Assembly: GCA_016712225.1 (NCBI GenBank)
Contig: JADJRL010000003.1
Location: 1,501,501-1,565,500 of the forward strand
From: Candidatus Defluviibacterium haderslevense
GTDB taxonomy: Bacteria; Bacteroidota; Bacteroidia; Chitinophagales; Saprospiraceae
Direction of reading: 5' to 3'
DNA length: 64,000 nt
Positions within the stretch are counted from its first letter, which is position 1. Every line of letters starts with the position of its first letter. Both the position numbers and the translations under genes were made by a program. Positions 37,872-46,740 of the stretch are shown one piece after another. Below the pieces are notes generated by a model. The model was given only the letters and a program-made list of their open reading frames with translations. It searched no databases and was not told the DNA's origin.

Positions 37872-39050
37872 TTATTTAGATATTTTAATGGATAAATATA
37901 AATAAGTCAATAGCCCAAAAACAAATCCTGCAATAATAGCTAAAATCATACTACCATAAAGATATTGAATAATATTCAAATGGATTGTTTCAATGGAAAT
38001 ATTACGATCAAAATGAAGATGAACAGCCTTATCGCCCATCCAAACGGAACCACATTTATAGCTTAAAAAAATAATTAGTGGAATCATAGGAGGAAGGCTA
38101 ATATTAGCACTAAGGATAAACAAACCTTTATTTAATTTGAACAACACTGCAAGGAATATACCTACAATTAATTGGAAACCCCATATGGGAACGATTCCCA
38201 TAAAGACGCCAAAACCAACGGATAACGATTTTATTAAAGCGGAATCTGAATTATTGAATAATGAATCTTTAATATTCAGATACGTTTTTTTTAAAAAAAG
38301 GGATTGAATGGCTTTTTTAGGGTAAACATAGAGTATAGCAATTAAAACAAGTACTGTATTTAACAAGCTGATTCTAGTGAAATCTTTAAATGGTCTAAAA
38401 TGAGAAATTCTTATTTCTTTAGGAGCATAATAGACACTTATGGGAACGGAAGTTATATGAATACCTTTCCATGCTGCACGAACAATGACCTCTATTTCAA
38501 ATTCATATTTTTTAGTAAAGAATTTCATTGAGCTTAATTCTTTAACAGGATAAAGACGAAAACCCGACTGAGTATCAGAAAGATTAATGCCCGTTTCAAC
38601 CAGAAACCAAAAATTAGAAAATTTATTGCCAAAATTACTTTTACCGGGAACAGTAGATTGATTCATATTTCTTGAGCCAATAATTAAGCAAGGGCTTTTT
38701 GAATTTAATTTATCCAAGAAAAGGGGTAAATCAGATGGAAAATGTTGACCATCAGAATCTATAGTGATTGCATAATCGTAATTATGTTTAATTGCCAATT
38801 CAAATCCTTTCCTAAGAGCCCATCCTTTTCCAACATTCTGAGAATAATTTAATGTAATTAAATGAGGGTATGCAGACAAAATGGTTTTAGAATCATCAGT
38901 AGATCCATCATTAATAATAATAATATTTGAAGTATAAGATAGGATTTGATCAATCGTATTTTTTAAAGTTTCTGCATTATTATATGTTGGAATGAGAACA
39001 CATACTTTTCTTGAATTGAAGAGTGATTTATAATCTATTATTTCGGTCAT
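37872..39050 (-). CDS. GT2 glycosyltransferase fused to DUF2062 membrane domain
   Basis: The 392-residue protein has a GT-A fold family 2 domain at about 10-240 (VLIPTYNNAETLKNTI, INDGSTDDS, and the DxD-like TIDSDGQH). After one hydrophobic segment comes a DUF2062 domain (about 275-390; GVFMGIVPIWGFQLIVGIFLAV). It probably transfers a sugar from a nucleotide or polyprenyl donor to a membrane-bound acceptor on the cytoplasmic face. Similar genes recur in aryl polyene and flexirubin clusters. It lies four bases after the exporter start and two before the dehydratase. Confidence 0.8.
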   Translation of the reverse strand: MTEIIDYKSLFNSRKVCVLIPTYNNAETLKNTIDQILSYTSNIIIINDGSTDDSKTILSAYPHLITLNYSQNVGKGWALRKGFELAIKHNYDYAITIDSDGQHFPSDLPLFLDKLNSKSPCLIIGSRNMNQSTVPGKSNFGNKFSNFWFLVETGINLSDTQSGFRLYPVKELSSMKFFTKKYEFEIEVIVRAAWKGIHITSVPISVYYAPKEIRISHFRPFKDFTRISLLNTVLVLIAILYVYPKKAIQSLFLKKTYLNIKDSLFNNSDSALIKSLSVGFGVFMGIVPIWGFQLIVGIFLAVLFKLNKGLFILSANISLPPMIPLIIFLSYKCGSVWMGDKAVHLHFDRNISIETIHLNIIQYLYGSMILAIIAGFVFGLLTYLYLSIKISK

Positions 39051-39052
39051 AA

Positions 39053-39424
39053 TTAATATTTATAAACAGCTTTAATAAGCTTAAAAAAAGTGATTTGACC
39101 TGAAAATATAGAAGCAGTATTAATATATACTTCAGACTCAGAAAAAGTATAATTAATTTCAACCTGCAGATTGATATGTTCGTTTGGATTTATTGGAGTT
39201 AAAAACTTTAGCTTGTTAATTGAAATAACATTCATCGATAAATTTAAATGATATTCAGTTAATTCTTTAATCATTTGCAATGTAAATACACCAGGAACAA
39301 TAGGAAAATCAGGAAAGTGTCCATCAAATATTTCGTGATCCTTATTTAATTTTATTTCAAATAGGAGTATATTAGATTCCTTTTGTGAAAAATGACTAAT
39401 GAAGAAGAAATCATCTTTGAGCAT
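39053..39424 (-). CDS. FabZ-like hotdog dehydratase subunit, His-only active site
   Basis: This 123-residue hotdog protein has the classic loop GHFPDFPIVPGVFTLQMIKEL, in which His36 aligns with the FabZ catalytic His. Fourteen residues later, where FabZ has its catalytic Glu, this protein has Gln50. The other hotdog subunit (20973-21401) shows the opposite pattern. I infer that the two form one working heteromeric dehydratase, as ApeI/ApeP do in gammaproteobacterial aryl polyene synthesis. It abuts the lipoprotein gene without a gap. Confidence 0.82.
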   Translation of the reverse strand: MLKDDFFFISHFSQKESNILLFEIKLNKDHEIFDGHFPDFPIVPGVFTLQMIKELTEYHLNLSMNVISINKLKFLTPINPNEHINLQVEINYTFSESEVYINTASIFSGQITFFKLIKAVYKY

Positions 39425-40045
39425 TTATTGAACGATTTGTTTTAATGATAAATTAAAATGATAATTCATATGTGTTATAAAAAGAGAATCAGGAAAATTA
39501 TTTTTTGTTCCAAAACATTTAATTTCAGTTTGTTTTTTATTTTTATTAAAGCATTCTAATGATAAAAGTTGATCGCAAAGTGTATCCGTGATGTAAACAT
39601 TTTTAAAATGATTATATTCATAGGTGTGATAAAGTTTACTATTGTTGTTAAAAATTTTTGCCGGATTACTGTTTTGATATCCTACAAGTAATCCAAGGTC
39701 AGTCTTTAACTGATTAATGACTGGTTTTTTATCTAAGAAATCAATTATAGAGATAATTTTAAATTGATTTTGTGTGAATTGGAAATCAAAATAACTGTTT
39801 CCAAATTCATTTGTAAAAACAATTCTTGTCGTGCTATCCGGCATCTTTTTTAAAAGTAACAAACCACTTAAATTTTTATTGAGTATTTCAATATTGGTGT
39901 TAAAAACAATAAAATCAAAATTAGGAAATATATTATTCTGACAAGTATTATTGGGAATCATTTGATTATAATCTGAATATGGAAATTTAGTAGAAGAGCA
40001 AGAAAAAAGTAATGTAAAAATTAAATATAGATGGATCTTATTCAT
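39425..40045 (-). CDS. Small lipoprotein of the pigment operon
   Basis: I chose the internal ATG at 40045, because the product then begins MNKIHLYLIFTLLFSCSS, a textbook lipoprotein signal with the lipobox ending at Cys. The longer frame from 40090 would put 15 polar residues in front. The mature part (about 190 residues) is beta-rich with no family I can name. Aryl polyene clusters carry a lipoprotein next to LolA and the exporter, so a role in outer-membrane delivery of the pigment is reasonable but inferred. Confidence 0.7.
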   Translation of the reverse strand: MNKIHLYLIFTLLFSCSSTKFPYSDYNQMIPNNTCQNNIFPNFDFIVFNTNIEILNKNLSGLLLLKKMPDSTTRIVFTNEFGNSYFDFQFTQNQFKIISIIDFLDKKPVINQLKTDLGLLVGYQNSNPAKIFNNNSKLYHTYEYNHFKNVYITDTLCDQLLSLECFNKNKKQTEIKCFGTKNNFPDSLFITHMNYHFNLSLKQIVQ

Positions 40046-40097
40046 TAAAAACAGTTGATTCAAATTAATATTTAATTGGTTAAACGCCATTATAGAA

Positions 40098-40733
40098 TTA
40101 TTTTAAAATATAAATATCATCGGATAAAGATGGATTTAAGACTTTATTGGTGAATTGGAGTTCTGTATTATCACCAGATATTTCTATTAAATTTAGTTTA
40201 TTAACTGTATAATTTTTTTTATCAATATAAATTTGAATTGTTTGAAAGAGACTCTTCATTTCTTTTTTATTTGGAATTAATTGAAGCAAAAAAATGGTTT
40301 CATTTTCAAACAATGATGTATTAAAATCCTTATTATTAATAACAGTTCCTTGAACGCATTCCAGTATTAATTTATTAATTTGATTAAATGCTTTGTTGCT
40401 TTTTGCAGAATAGGTGTTTAATTTATTATCCTTTTTAATATAAATTGTATTATTATTAATAACAAGTAAGTATTTATATGGTGTGAGATATTCCATACGA
40501 ACTTTATTGTTTTTCTTAAATGAGAATTGGCCTTTGCTGACAATTTTTTCAGCAAGCATTTTTAAATTTTTCGTTTGTGTAAAATCTGAAGTTATGCTAA
40601 AAATCGACTGTGATTCTTGATTAAATTTAGTTTTAAATGGGTTGAGATCTTTGACTATTTTATATCCCGAGGGTTGAGCATTGACCAAGGAAAAACAAGC
40701 AATGAATAAAAACGATAAGCTAAATTTACTCAT
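40098..40733 (-). CDS. LolA-like outer-membrane lipoprotein carrier
   Basis: The 211-residue protein has a signal peptide (about 1-19, ending SLVNAQ) and the LolA pattern: SITSDFTQTKNLKMLAEKIVSKGQFSFKKNNKVRMEYLTPYKYLLVINNNTIYI is split here into strands of the half-barrel, beginning SDFTQTKNLKML. It is a periplasmic carrier for lipid-linked cargo. Its position within the pigment operon, beside the lipoprotein and the MMPL exporter, suggests a dedicated copy that moves the lipidated pigment rather than general lipoproteins. It overlaps the deacetylase gene by eight bases. Confidence 0.85.
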   Translation of the reverse strand: MSKFSLSFLFIACFSLVNAQPSGYKIVKDLNPFKTKFNQESQSIFSITSDFTQTKNLKMLAEKIVSKGQFSFKKNNKVRMEYLTPYKYLLVINNNTIYIKKDNKLNTYSAKSNKAFNQINKLILECVQGTVINNKDFNTSLFENETIFLLQLIPNKKEMKSLFQTIQIYIDKKNYTVNKLNLIEISGDNTELQFTNKVLNPSLSDDIYILK

Positions 40734-41499
40734 ATGGGTTGCAATTTAATAATTTCGAAATTGGAATAATTTGGTAGCCTTCATTATAGCAATATTCAAT
40801 AAATGGGCTTAAGACTTGAGTGATTACAAATTGGGTATCATGAAATAAAAAAACGGCTCCTGGCTCTAATTGCTTTTTAATTTTATTTAATAACTTTTGT
40901 GGATCTTTAGAAATGGTATCCAAAGATCTGGCACTCCAACCAATAGGAATAAAATTTAATTCTTTGATGGCTGCGGCAATATTGGGATTTGTTACTCCAA
41001 AGGGAGGTCTGAATAATTTTATTTTTTTATGAATGATTTGTTCAATTAATACTGAATTGGATAAAAGTTCTACTTTAACTTTCTTTTTACTTAATAAACC
41101 AAAGTGAAATGGATGATTATAAGTATGATTTCCTATTATGTGACCTTCTTGATCCATTTTCAATAGCAAATTTTTATTTTGCTCAATATTTTTTCCAATA
41201 CAAAAAAAAGTAGCTGGTGTATTATGGTTTTTCAGAATATCTAAGATGTTATTAGTATATAAAGGGGACGGACCGTCATCAAAACTGATAGCAATACATT
41301 TTTTTTGATTATTTCCTTGAGTTAAAATAGGTATAAAAAAATTCGAACCGATATATGCGGAGCCATATACAATAAGTATTATAAAGGCAATATTGGTGAT
41401 TAAAAATATTATAAGTGGTATCGATACAAAAAAATGGATTGATAATAAGAAAGTCATTATTACTAAATAAGCCAGTATTGTGTTTTTGAAATTTAACAT
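40726..41499 (-). CDS. Polysaccharide deacetylase family protein (CE4)
   Basis: The 257-residue protein has two N-terminal membrane helices (about 8-50) and a NodB-type domain: motif 1 SFDDGPS with its metal Asp, motif 2 GNHTYNHPFHFG with the HxxxH-type metal His pair, motif 3 RPPFG, and a C-terminal LFHDT. The usual metal and catalytic residues are kept. It likely deacetylates a membrane-bound amino sugar on the outer face of the inner membrane, possibly the sugar added by the nearby GT2. It overlaps both neighbours by seven to eight bases. Confidence 0.85.
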   Translation of the reverse strand: MLNFKNTILAYLVIMTFLLSIHFFVSIPLIIFLITNIAFIILIVYGSAYIGSNFFIPILTQGNNQKKCIAISFDDGPSPLYTNNILDILKNHNTPATFFCIGKNIEQNKNLLLKMDQEGHIIGNHTYNHPFHFGLLSKKKVKVELLSNSVLIEQIIHKKIKLFRPPFGVTNPNIAAAIKELNFIPIGWSARSLDTISKDPQKLLNKIKKQLEPGAVFLFHDTQFVITQVLSPFIEYCYNEGYQIIPISKLLNCNPYE

Positions 41500-42512
41500 G
41501 CACTTAAAAGTATAAATGAGTGGTGGGTGTTTCTATAATGATTATGAATAAGTATTGATTTAATGGATTTATTATCTGTAATTTTTGAATATTCTATACC
41601 AAGGATGGATGTGTTAGTTAATATGGAAGATGCAATATATAAAGCAAAGGCACTTGCAGTATTATATTCTCCGCAGACAGATTTGAAAGCAAAATATTTA
41701 GATTCGAAATCAAACGAAGATAATAGATGTTGACTTATCCTGTCATCATTAGGATCACCATTGTGAGCACTTAAAACAAGATCAACATTACTAACTTGGT
41801 TTGCAGTAAATATTGATTTTAGTGCGGTATAGATTTGATCAATCGTTTTAAAGGAAAGTGTTTTAATAGATAATATTTTTGCGTAGCTGGTTTCAGTTTT
41901 TTGATTCGAAAGTACAAAAAAAGACGAACCTTCTCCAGCGTATGGTTTACTACTGTTTGTTGTGGAATTAGATTCAACAGGAAGCGAACAGAAATGACCT
42001 AAACGACTTAAAATTTTGTAACTGGCCTCTGTCGTTTCATCAGCACCACCAACAAGTACAGTATTATATGATTGTTCCTGCAATAAGAGTTGAGCATCCA
42101 TTAAAGCTGATTCAAAAGAAATATTTCGATGAACATAGGTTGCATTATAACCTTGACATTTATGCAATAATGCAATTTGTCCAGCTAAGGAATTATGAGT
42201 TGAGAAAATAAAAGGTGTTGGACTTAGAGCTTCTTCTTTATTTTCTATCATTTGATTTAAAAAGGAATTGGTATCATCCAGACAACCAAACCCAGTACCA
42301 ACGATAATGGCTTCAGGTTTATTTTGTTTTGCAGTCTTAAGAGCCATTAAGGAAGCAGTAACACCCATCTTAACCATTTTGCTCATTCTACGAATAAGTT
42401 TGGCATCGATATAAACACTATAATTGGGTTCAATGGCTAATAACTTATTGGAGGCATCATGAACGGATGAATCTGAAGAAATATTTCCTATCCCATTGAT
42501 ATAAATATCCAT
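41493..42512 (-). CDS. Chain-length-factor-like ketosynthase lacking the active-site Cys
   Basis: I chose the ATG at 42512, giving MDIYINGIGNIS at the N-terminus; the longer frame would read back into the neighbour. The 339-residue protein has the thiolase fold of a ketosynthase, but at the nucleophile position reads HRNISFESALMDA, with no Cys. The first catalytic His motif is replaced by SAHNGDPNDD, and the second is absent. It is directly preceded, one base away, by the complete ketosynthase at 42514, which matches the paired KS/chain-length-factor layout of type II polyketide and aryl polyene systems (ApeC-like). Confidence 0.8.
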   Translation of the reverse strand: MDIYINGIGNISSDSSVHDASNKLLAIEPNYSVYIDAKLIRRMSKMVKMGVTASLMALKTAKQNKPEAIIVGTGFGCLDDTNSFLNQMIENKEEALSPTPFIFSTHNSLAGQIALLHKCQGYNATYVHRNISFESALMDAQLLLQEQSYNTVLVGGADETTEASYKILSRLGHFCSLPVESNSTTNSSKPYAGEGSSFFVLSNQKTETSYAKILSIKTLSFKTIDQIYTALKSIFTANQVSNVDLVLSAHNGDPNDDRISQHLLSSFDFESKYFAFKSVCGEYNTASAFALYIASSILTNTSILGIEYSKITDNKSIKSILIHNHYRNTHHSFILLSAC

Positions 42513-42513
42513 G

Positions 42514-43719
42514 TTATAAGCTTGAAAAGATGAGTGAAGAACAATTACCACCAAAGCCAAACGAATTGGAAAGAACATGAGTTAGTTTAACATTTTCTTG
42601 AATTTTCGTTACAGGTGATATGTGAAAGGGTTCAATGCTGGAATTAAAATTATAATTTGGTGGAATAAAATGATGTTGAATTGCTAAAACAGAAATGACA
42701 GCTTCTACTGCGCCGCTCGCACCGAGCGTGTGTCCAGTAAAAGATTTCGTAGAACTTACAGGTGGAATGTTATCTTGAAATAAATTTTTTACTGCCTGAC
42801 TTTCTGCCTGATCATTATTTTGAGTACCTGTGCCGTGCATATTAATGTAATCTATTTGACCAGGCTGGATATTGGCTTTTTTTATAGCGCCTTGCATAGC
42901 TAAAAAAGGACCTTGGCCATCATCTGAAAGAGCCGTTTGGTGATACGAATCATTTGAATTACTATAACCAGAAACAACAACAGAACTTGATAAGCCTAGG
43001 AAAGTCACTGCTTTTTCGTTTAAAAGTAAAACATAGGCAGCGCCTTCACCTAAATTAAGTCCTTGACGATCCTGATCCAACGGTTTACATTGATTTTTAT
43101 CAAGAATCATAAGGGAATTAAATCCATTTAAAGTAAACCGGGTCAATGCATCTACTCCACCAGCAATAACCACATCAAGTTGATTAGCTTTAATTAAACG
43201 GGTACCAAGCATGATGGCATTTGCAGAAGAAGAACAAGCAGTACTTAATGTAGTCACAAAATCATGGATACCAAATTTTGAAGCTACGTAATCTGTTGCT
43301 TTTCCATTATCATGGTGAATCACCTGACTAAGGTCACCGGATTCAGGATCCTGATTATAAGACTCAAAAAAAGTTTCTGTTTTATCCATTCCCCCTACAG
43401 TACTTGCAGAAATAAAACCAACATTTAGCTCGTGTAATTTATCCATTGAAATATGAGATAAGGTTTCTAGAACTGCATGATAACTTAATAGTATAGTCCT
43501 GCTTAATTTCGGTGATAGATTGAGCTGCTGAGCTAATTCTGAATTGCTTAATTTGACTTCTCCTAGAGGGAATGTATGATTATGTCGTGTTTCTAAATAT
43601 GTGGTTGAATGAATTCCAGATCTGTGTTCCTTAAAACTTTGTATCGTTTCCGAAATATTATTTCCAATTGCGGAAATAATACCAAGGCCACCTATATAAA
43701 CATGATTATCTGAAGTCAA
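42514..43719 (-). CDS. Beta-ketoacyl-ACP synthase, partner of the chain-length-factor-like protein
   Basis: This 401-residue enzyme has the complete triad Cys162 (LSTACSSSANA), His295 (INMHGTGTQNND) and His330 (KSFTGHTLGASGAVEAV). The start is TTG at 43719; no ATG lies near it. With the neighbouring Cys-less protein it should form a heterodimer that sets the number of elongation rounds. It follows the second ACP after a 63-base gap, the widest gap in the leftward operon. Confidence 0.9.
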   Translation of the reverse strand: MTSDNHVYIGGLGIISAIGNNISETIQSFKEHRSGIHSTTYLETRHNHTFPLGEVKLSNSELAQQLNLSPKLSRTILLSYHAVLETLSHISMDKLHELNVGFISASTVGGMDKTETFFESYNQDPESGDLSQVIHHDNGKATDYVASKFGIHDFVTTLSTACSSSANAIMLGTRLIKANQLDVVIAGGVDALTRFTLNGFNSLMILDKNQCKPLDQDRQGLNLGEGAAYVLLLNEKAVTFLGLSSSVVVSGYSNSNDSYHQTALSDDGQGPFLAMQGAIKKANIQPGQIDYINMHGTGTQNNDQAESQAVKNLFQDNIPPVSSTKSFTGHTLGASGAVEAVISVLAIQHHFIPPNYNFNSSIEPFHISPVTKIQENVKLTHVLSNSFGFGGNCSSLIFSSL

Positions 43720-43782
43720 TTGGAGATTATTTATTTCTTTTAGAAAGGGTTCAAAAAAACAGATAAAAAGAAAAAGTGATAA

Positions 43783-44037
43783 TTATTTTTTATGCTCCAT
43801 AATATAATGAGCCATTGTAGACACAGATTTAAAAACGGATGGTCCGTCTTCAGCACGAGTTAACTTAATACCATATTGTTGTTGTAACAAAACGATGAGT
43901 TCAAGTGCATCAATCGAATCCAAGCCTAGTCCTTCCATAAATAAAGGTTGATCATCACCTATTTCTTCTGGCTTGACATCTTTTAGATTTAATTGTTCTA
44001 CAATTTGTTGTTTTAATTTTGACATTAACTCATGCAT
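43783..44037 (-). CDS. Acyl carrier protein 2 of the pigment cluster
   Basis: The 84-residue ACP has the phosphopantetheine site at Ser41 in LGLDSIDALELIVLLQQQYGIKL. It differs from the first ACP in most positions, so it is not a recent duplicate. Two ACPs are also typical of aryl polyene clusters (ApeE and ApeF). The start overlaps the end of the upstream KS-like gene by eight bases. Confidence 0.9.
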   Translation of the reverse strand: MHELMSKLKQQIVEQLNLKDVKPEEIGDDQPLFMEGLGLDSIDALELIVLLQQQYGIKLTRAEDGPSVFKSVSTMAHYIMEHKK

Positions 44038-44668
44038 ATGATTGACTTTTATAATAATTATTTTGAATGTTATTTATCGAAAATTCCGGAACAGTTAGAT
44101 CTTGATTGGCTTCAACTAAATACATAAAGCATTCATATTGATTATCCAATAGTTCAACCCATCCACCAATACAAGCATCAATATGATGTTGATGGAATAA
44201 ACTCATTATATAGTCTACCTGAGTATTGATTTCGAAATCATCAGAAATGAAAAAAGTATTTTCACCTTTGATACCATGTCTGATACAGATTTCACCATTG
44301 ACGATATTGGGAAGTGTATAGACAAAAGTAGCAGGACTTGGAATTCCTTGATGCATTAAGTCAGCATATTTTAGATCTGTATCTAAGCTTGAACTTTGGT
44401 TAGCGAGAATGAGGCCGATTTTATCCGGGGCATATCGGGATAAAAGGGATTGACCCTGCAATAGAAATTCAGCCGCTATAAAACCCAGTTTGGCGAGTCG
44501 ATCCATTTTAAAAAACTTAGGGTAGTTGAATTTAAAGTTCCGATAAGCTAATTCAATGAAGGAATCGAAAGATTCTTCTGTAGTATGATACACAGTCTGA
44601 TGATCTATATAAATGGTATTGTTTTTTATAGAACAGCACTTGATCATTTTGAGATGCGTGTGGGTCAT
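44030..44668 (-). CDS. Ketosynthase N-terminal-domain-like protein
   Basis: The 212-residue protein resembles only the N-terminal half of a ketosynthase: LAKLGFIAAEFLLQG, IGLILANQSSSLDTD, and PATFVYTLPNIVNGEICIRHGIKGENTFF. There is no Cys nucleophile and no C-terminal half with the His residues. Its length and open frame argue for a maintained short protein rather than decay. It is the first gene of the leftward operon and may be a scaffold or regulator of the KS complex. Its activity is unknown. Confidence 0.7.
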   Translation of the reverse strand: MTHTHLKMIKCCSIKNNTIYIDHQTVYHTTEESFDSFIELAYRNFKFNYPKFFKMDRLAKLGFIAAEFLLQGQSLLSRYAPDKIGLILANQSSSLDTDLKYADLMHQGIPSPATFVYTLPNIVNGEICIRHGIKGENTFFISDDFEINTQVDYIMSLFHQHHIDACIGGWVELLDNQYECFMYLVEANQDLTVPEFSINNIQNNYYKSQSYA

Positions 44669-45425
44669 TAGGCGTTAGAATCTTCTGGCAAAAGTAGTCT
44701 AAATAGCTCAAATTTGGGAATAAAAATATGAATACGGATCCCTGAAAGCAGATATTGAATTTATACAATGAGTTGATTGTTAAATCAATAGCTTTATTAA
44801 TCATTATTTATAGAAACATCAGAACTCCTTGCTCTACACAAACTAAATGTGCGATAAAAAAGTCATTTTGGTTGTTTGACATTCTCTTAATGTTTTAAAT
44901 ATACGTGCCTATGACCAACTTTTTGTTCTTTTTTCATGAAAAAAAAGAACCAAAAATTCTAGGCTGTAAGGTCTAAGCCTAAAATGATTTCATGAAACCT
45001 AAATTCAAAAAACTCGCCTTGGGCCTTCTTTTTTTTGCATAGTATAACACTTGCTCAGCTCGCATTCCTGTTCTTTTTTTATCTTTATATTGTGCTCAAA
45101 CAGTTTTGAATTTTTAACGGTTTCATTCCATCATTTTTTAACGGCTTATCCCTTAATGCCGTTCCAAATTTCTATGACAACTCATTAAAATAATAATTAC
45201 TTGAATTTAATTTGCGAACAAGCCCAACAGATGTCCCATTATTATTGAACAAAGCAAGGAGTTCTGAACATAGTAAGTTGTGCTCTTCTAAAATGATGGT
45301 GATTTAAATTAATCATTAAAGATTGTTTAGTTATTAAAGGCTGAGTTTTATTTGTTCTTCAGTTTTTTATGCAAAAACACAAATGGATCGTGTGGTCTTA
45401 GTAAGGAATCTTATGTTTTTTATTC
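44669..45425. other. Non-coding 757-base gap upstream of the leftward pigment operon
   Basis: The stretch holds the presumed promoter of the leftward operon, a hairpin at 44920-44956, and a larger imperfect inverted repeat (44955-45165). No credible reading frame was seen. Confidence 0.6.
44920..45165. repeat. Imperfect inverted repeat element with internal hairpin
   Basis: The left arm (44955-45010) and right arm (45103-45165) are complementary in blocks. AAAATGAT, ATGAAACC, AAATTCAAAA and TAAGCC on the left each recur in reverse complement on the right, in the same nested order, separated by a spacer of about 92 bases. Outside the left arm, 44920-44956 forms a T-rich/A-rich hairpin centred on CATG. 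It looks like a small non-autonomous repeat or a structured RNA. Confidence 0.6.
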
Positions 45426-46583
45426 TCATTTTTTGGGTGTTTTTATCGCTGCGGCTCTTCCGATGGCTTCGTATCCGAAACGGTTTCTGATGTGATCCAT
45501 TTGTCGCATCAAGGAAATTTGTTCCCCCGTGTCTTCGAAGAGATCGAACTGAGGACTGCCGTGGACGAGGCCGCTGAATTTGACACCAATTAGGCGAATG
45601 AGTTGTCGACGTTCATAGAGTTTGTTGAACAGATGTTGGACCACCGGCCACAGGTGTTTGTCGAGAGCGGTATAATTTATTTTGATTTGCTTATTGAAGG
45701 TATTGAAATCTGCGTATCGTATTTTTACGGTTATGCAAGAACATAATTTGCCTGATTCTCGGAGTTCGAACGCTAATTTTTCCGTCATATCGAGGAGGAT
45801 CAAACGAATCCGTTGCATGTCCAGGGTGTCTTGTTCGAAAGTCCTCTCTTTAGAGATCGACTTGGCTTCATGATAGGGAACCACGGGTCGATTGTCTATA
45901 GCATTAGCGTGTTCCCAGAGGTGTATTCCGCTTTCACCAAATTGTCGGTGGAGTAATTTGACCGGAATTTCACTCAGTACTTTAATGGTTCGCACGCCCA
46001 TGAAGCTGAGTTTCTTGTAGGTTTCCTTACCGATTCCGGGGATTTTGGAAGTCGAGAGTGGAGCTAAGAAATTTTTTTCGGTTCCAGAGGGAATTTCCCT
46101 AACGCCGTTGGGTTTGGCTTCACCGGTGCCCACCTTAGACACTAATTTATTGATTGACAGTCCAAATGAAATTGGAAGACCGGTTTCTTTAGTAATGCGT
46201 TGGCGTAATTCCCGGGACCACTTCATGCACCCGAAGTATCGATCCATCCCCGAAATGTCTAGATAGAATTCATCGATGGAGGCTTTTTCGAAGATGGGTG
46301 CTTCTTCCGTAATGACATCGGTGACGAGATTAGAATAATTGCTGTAACTATCCATGTCGCCGCGTAATATAATGGCTTGTGGACATAGTCGCTTAGCCAT
46401 TTTGATGGGCATGGCTGAATGTACTCCAAAGGCCCGCGCTTCATAGCTGCATGCGGCTACGACTCCCCGACTGCTCGTACCCCCCACGATGAGGGGTTTA
46501 CCGAGCAGACTGGTATTCTTCAGGCACTCTACGGACACAAAGAAAGAGTCAAGATCCATATGCAGTATGGCGCGACTAAACAT
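45426..46583 (-). CDS. dinB: DNA polymerase IV (Y-family)
   Basis: I chose the ATG at 46583 because it places HMDLDSFFVSVE, the first catalytic Asp motif, at the normal distance from the start; a TTG 15 codons upstream is possible. The product of about 385 residues keeps the second catalytic block SIDEFYLD, the helix-hairpin-helix (STSKIPGIGKETYKKL) and the little-finger domain. It performs error-prone translesion synthesis. Base composition is visibly higher in G+C than in the flanking genes, and repeats and a transposase remnant lie next to it, so transfer is possible. Confidence 0.92.
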   Translation of the reverse strand: MFSRAILHMDLDSFFVSVECLKNTSLLGKPLIVGGTSSRGVVAACSYEARAFGVHSAMPIKMAKRLCPQAIILRGDMDSYSNYSNLVTDVITEEAPIFEKASIDEFYLDISGMDRYFGCMKWSRELRQRITKETGLPISFGLSINKLVSKVGTGEAKPNGVREIPSGTEKNFLAPLSTSKIPGIGKETYKKLSFMGVRTIKVLSEIPVKLLHRQFGESGIHLWEHANAIDNRPVVPYHEAKSISKERTFEQDTLDMQRIRLILLDMTEKLAFELRESGKLCSCITVKIRYADFNTFNKQIKINYTALDKHLWPVVQHLFNKLYERRQLIRLIGVKFSGLVHGSPQFDLFEDTGEQISLMRQMDHIRNRFGYEAIGRAAAIKTPKK

Positions 46584-46740
46584 GGCAATGTTTATTTTAT
46601 CGACATTAATGGACGAATTATTCGGCAAAGATAGATTTTATGTGATTAAGAAGCAAGTGTAAGGGAAATGAATTTTGAAAACGATGGGATTTTTTTGAGT
46701 AATTTCAAGATGAGTAAGCCTATATTTAAAGTACAACTCA

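Noticed and set aside
44992..45042. A 16-codon frame (MKPKFKKLALGLLFFA) looking like a signal peptide
   Set aside because: It lies on the left arm of the inverted repeat, stops at once, and has no mature part.
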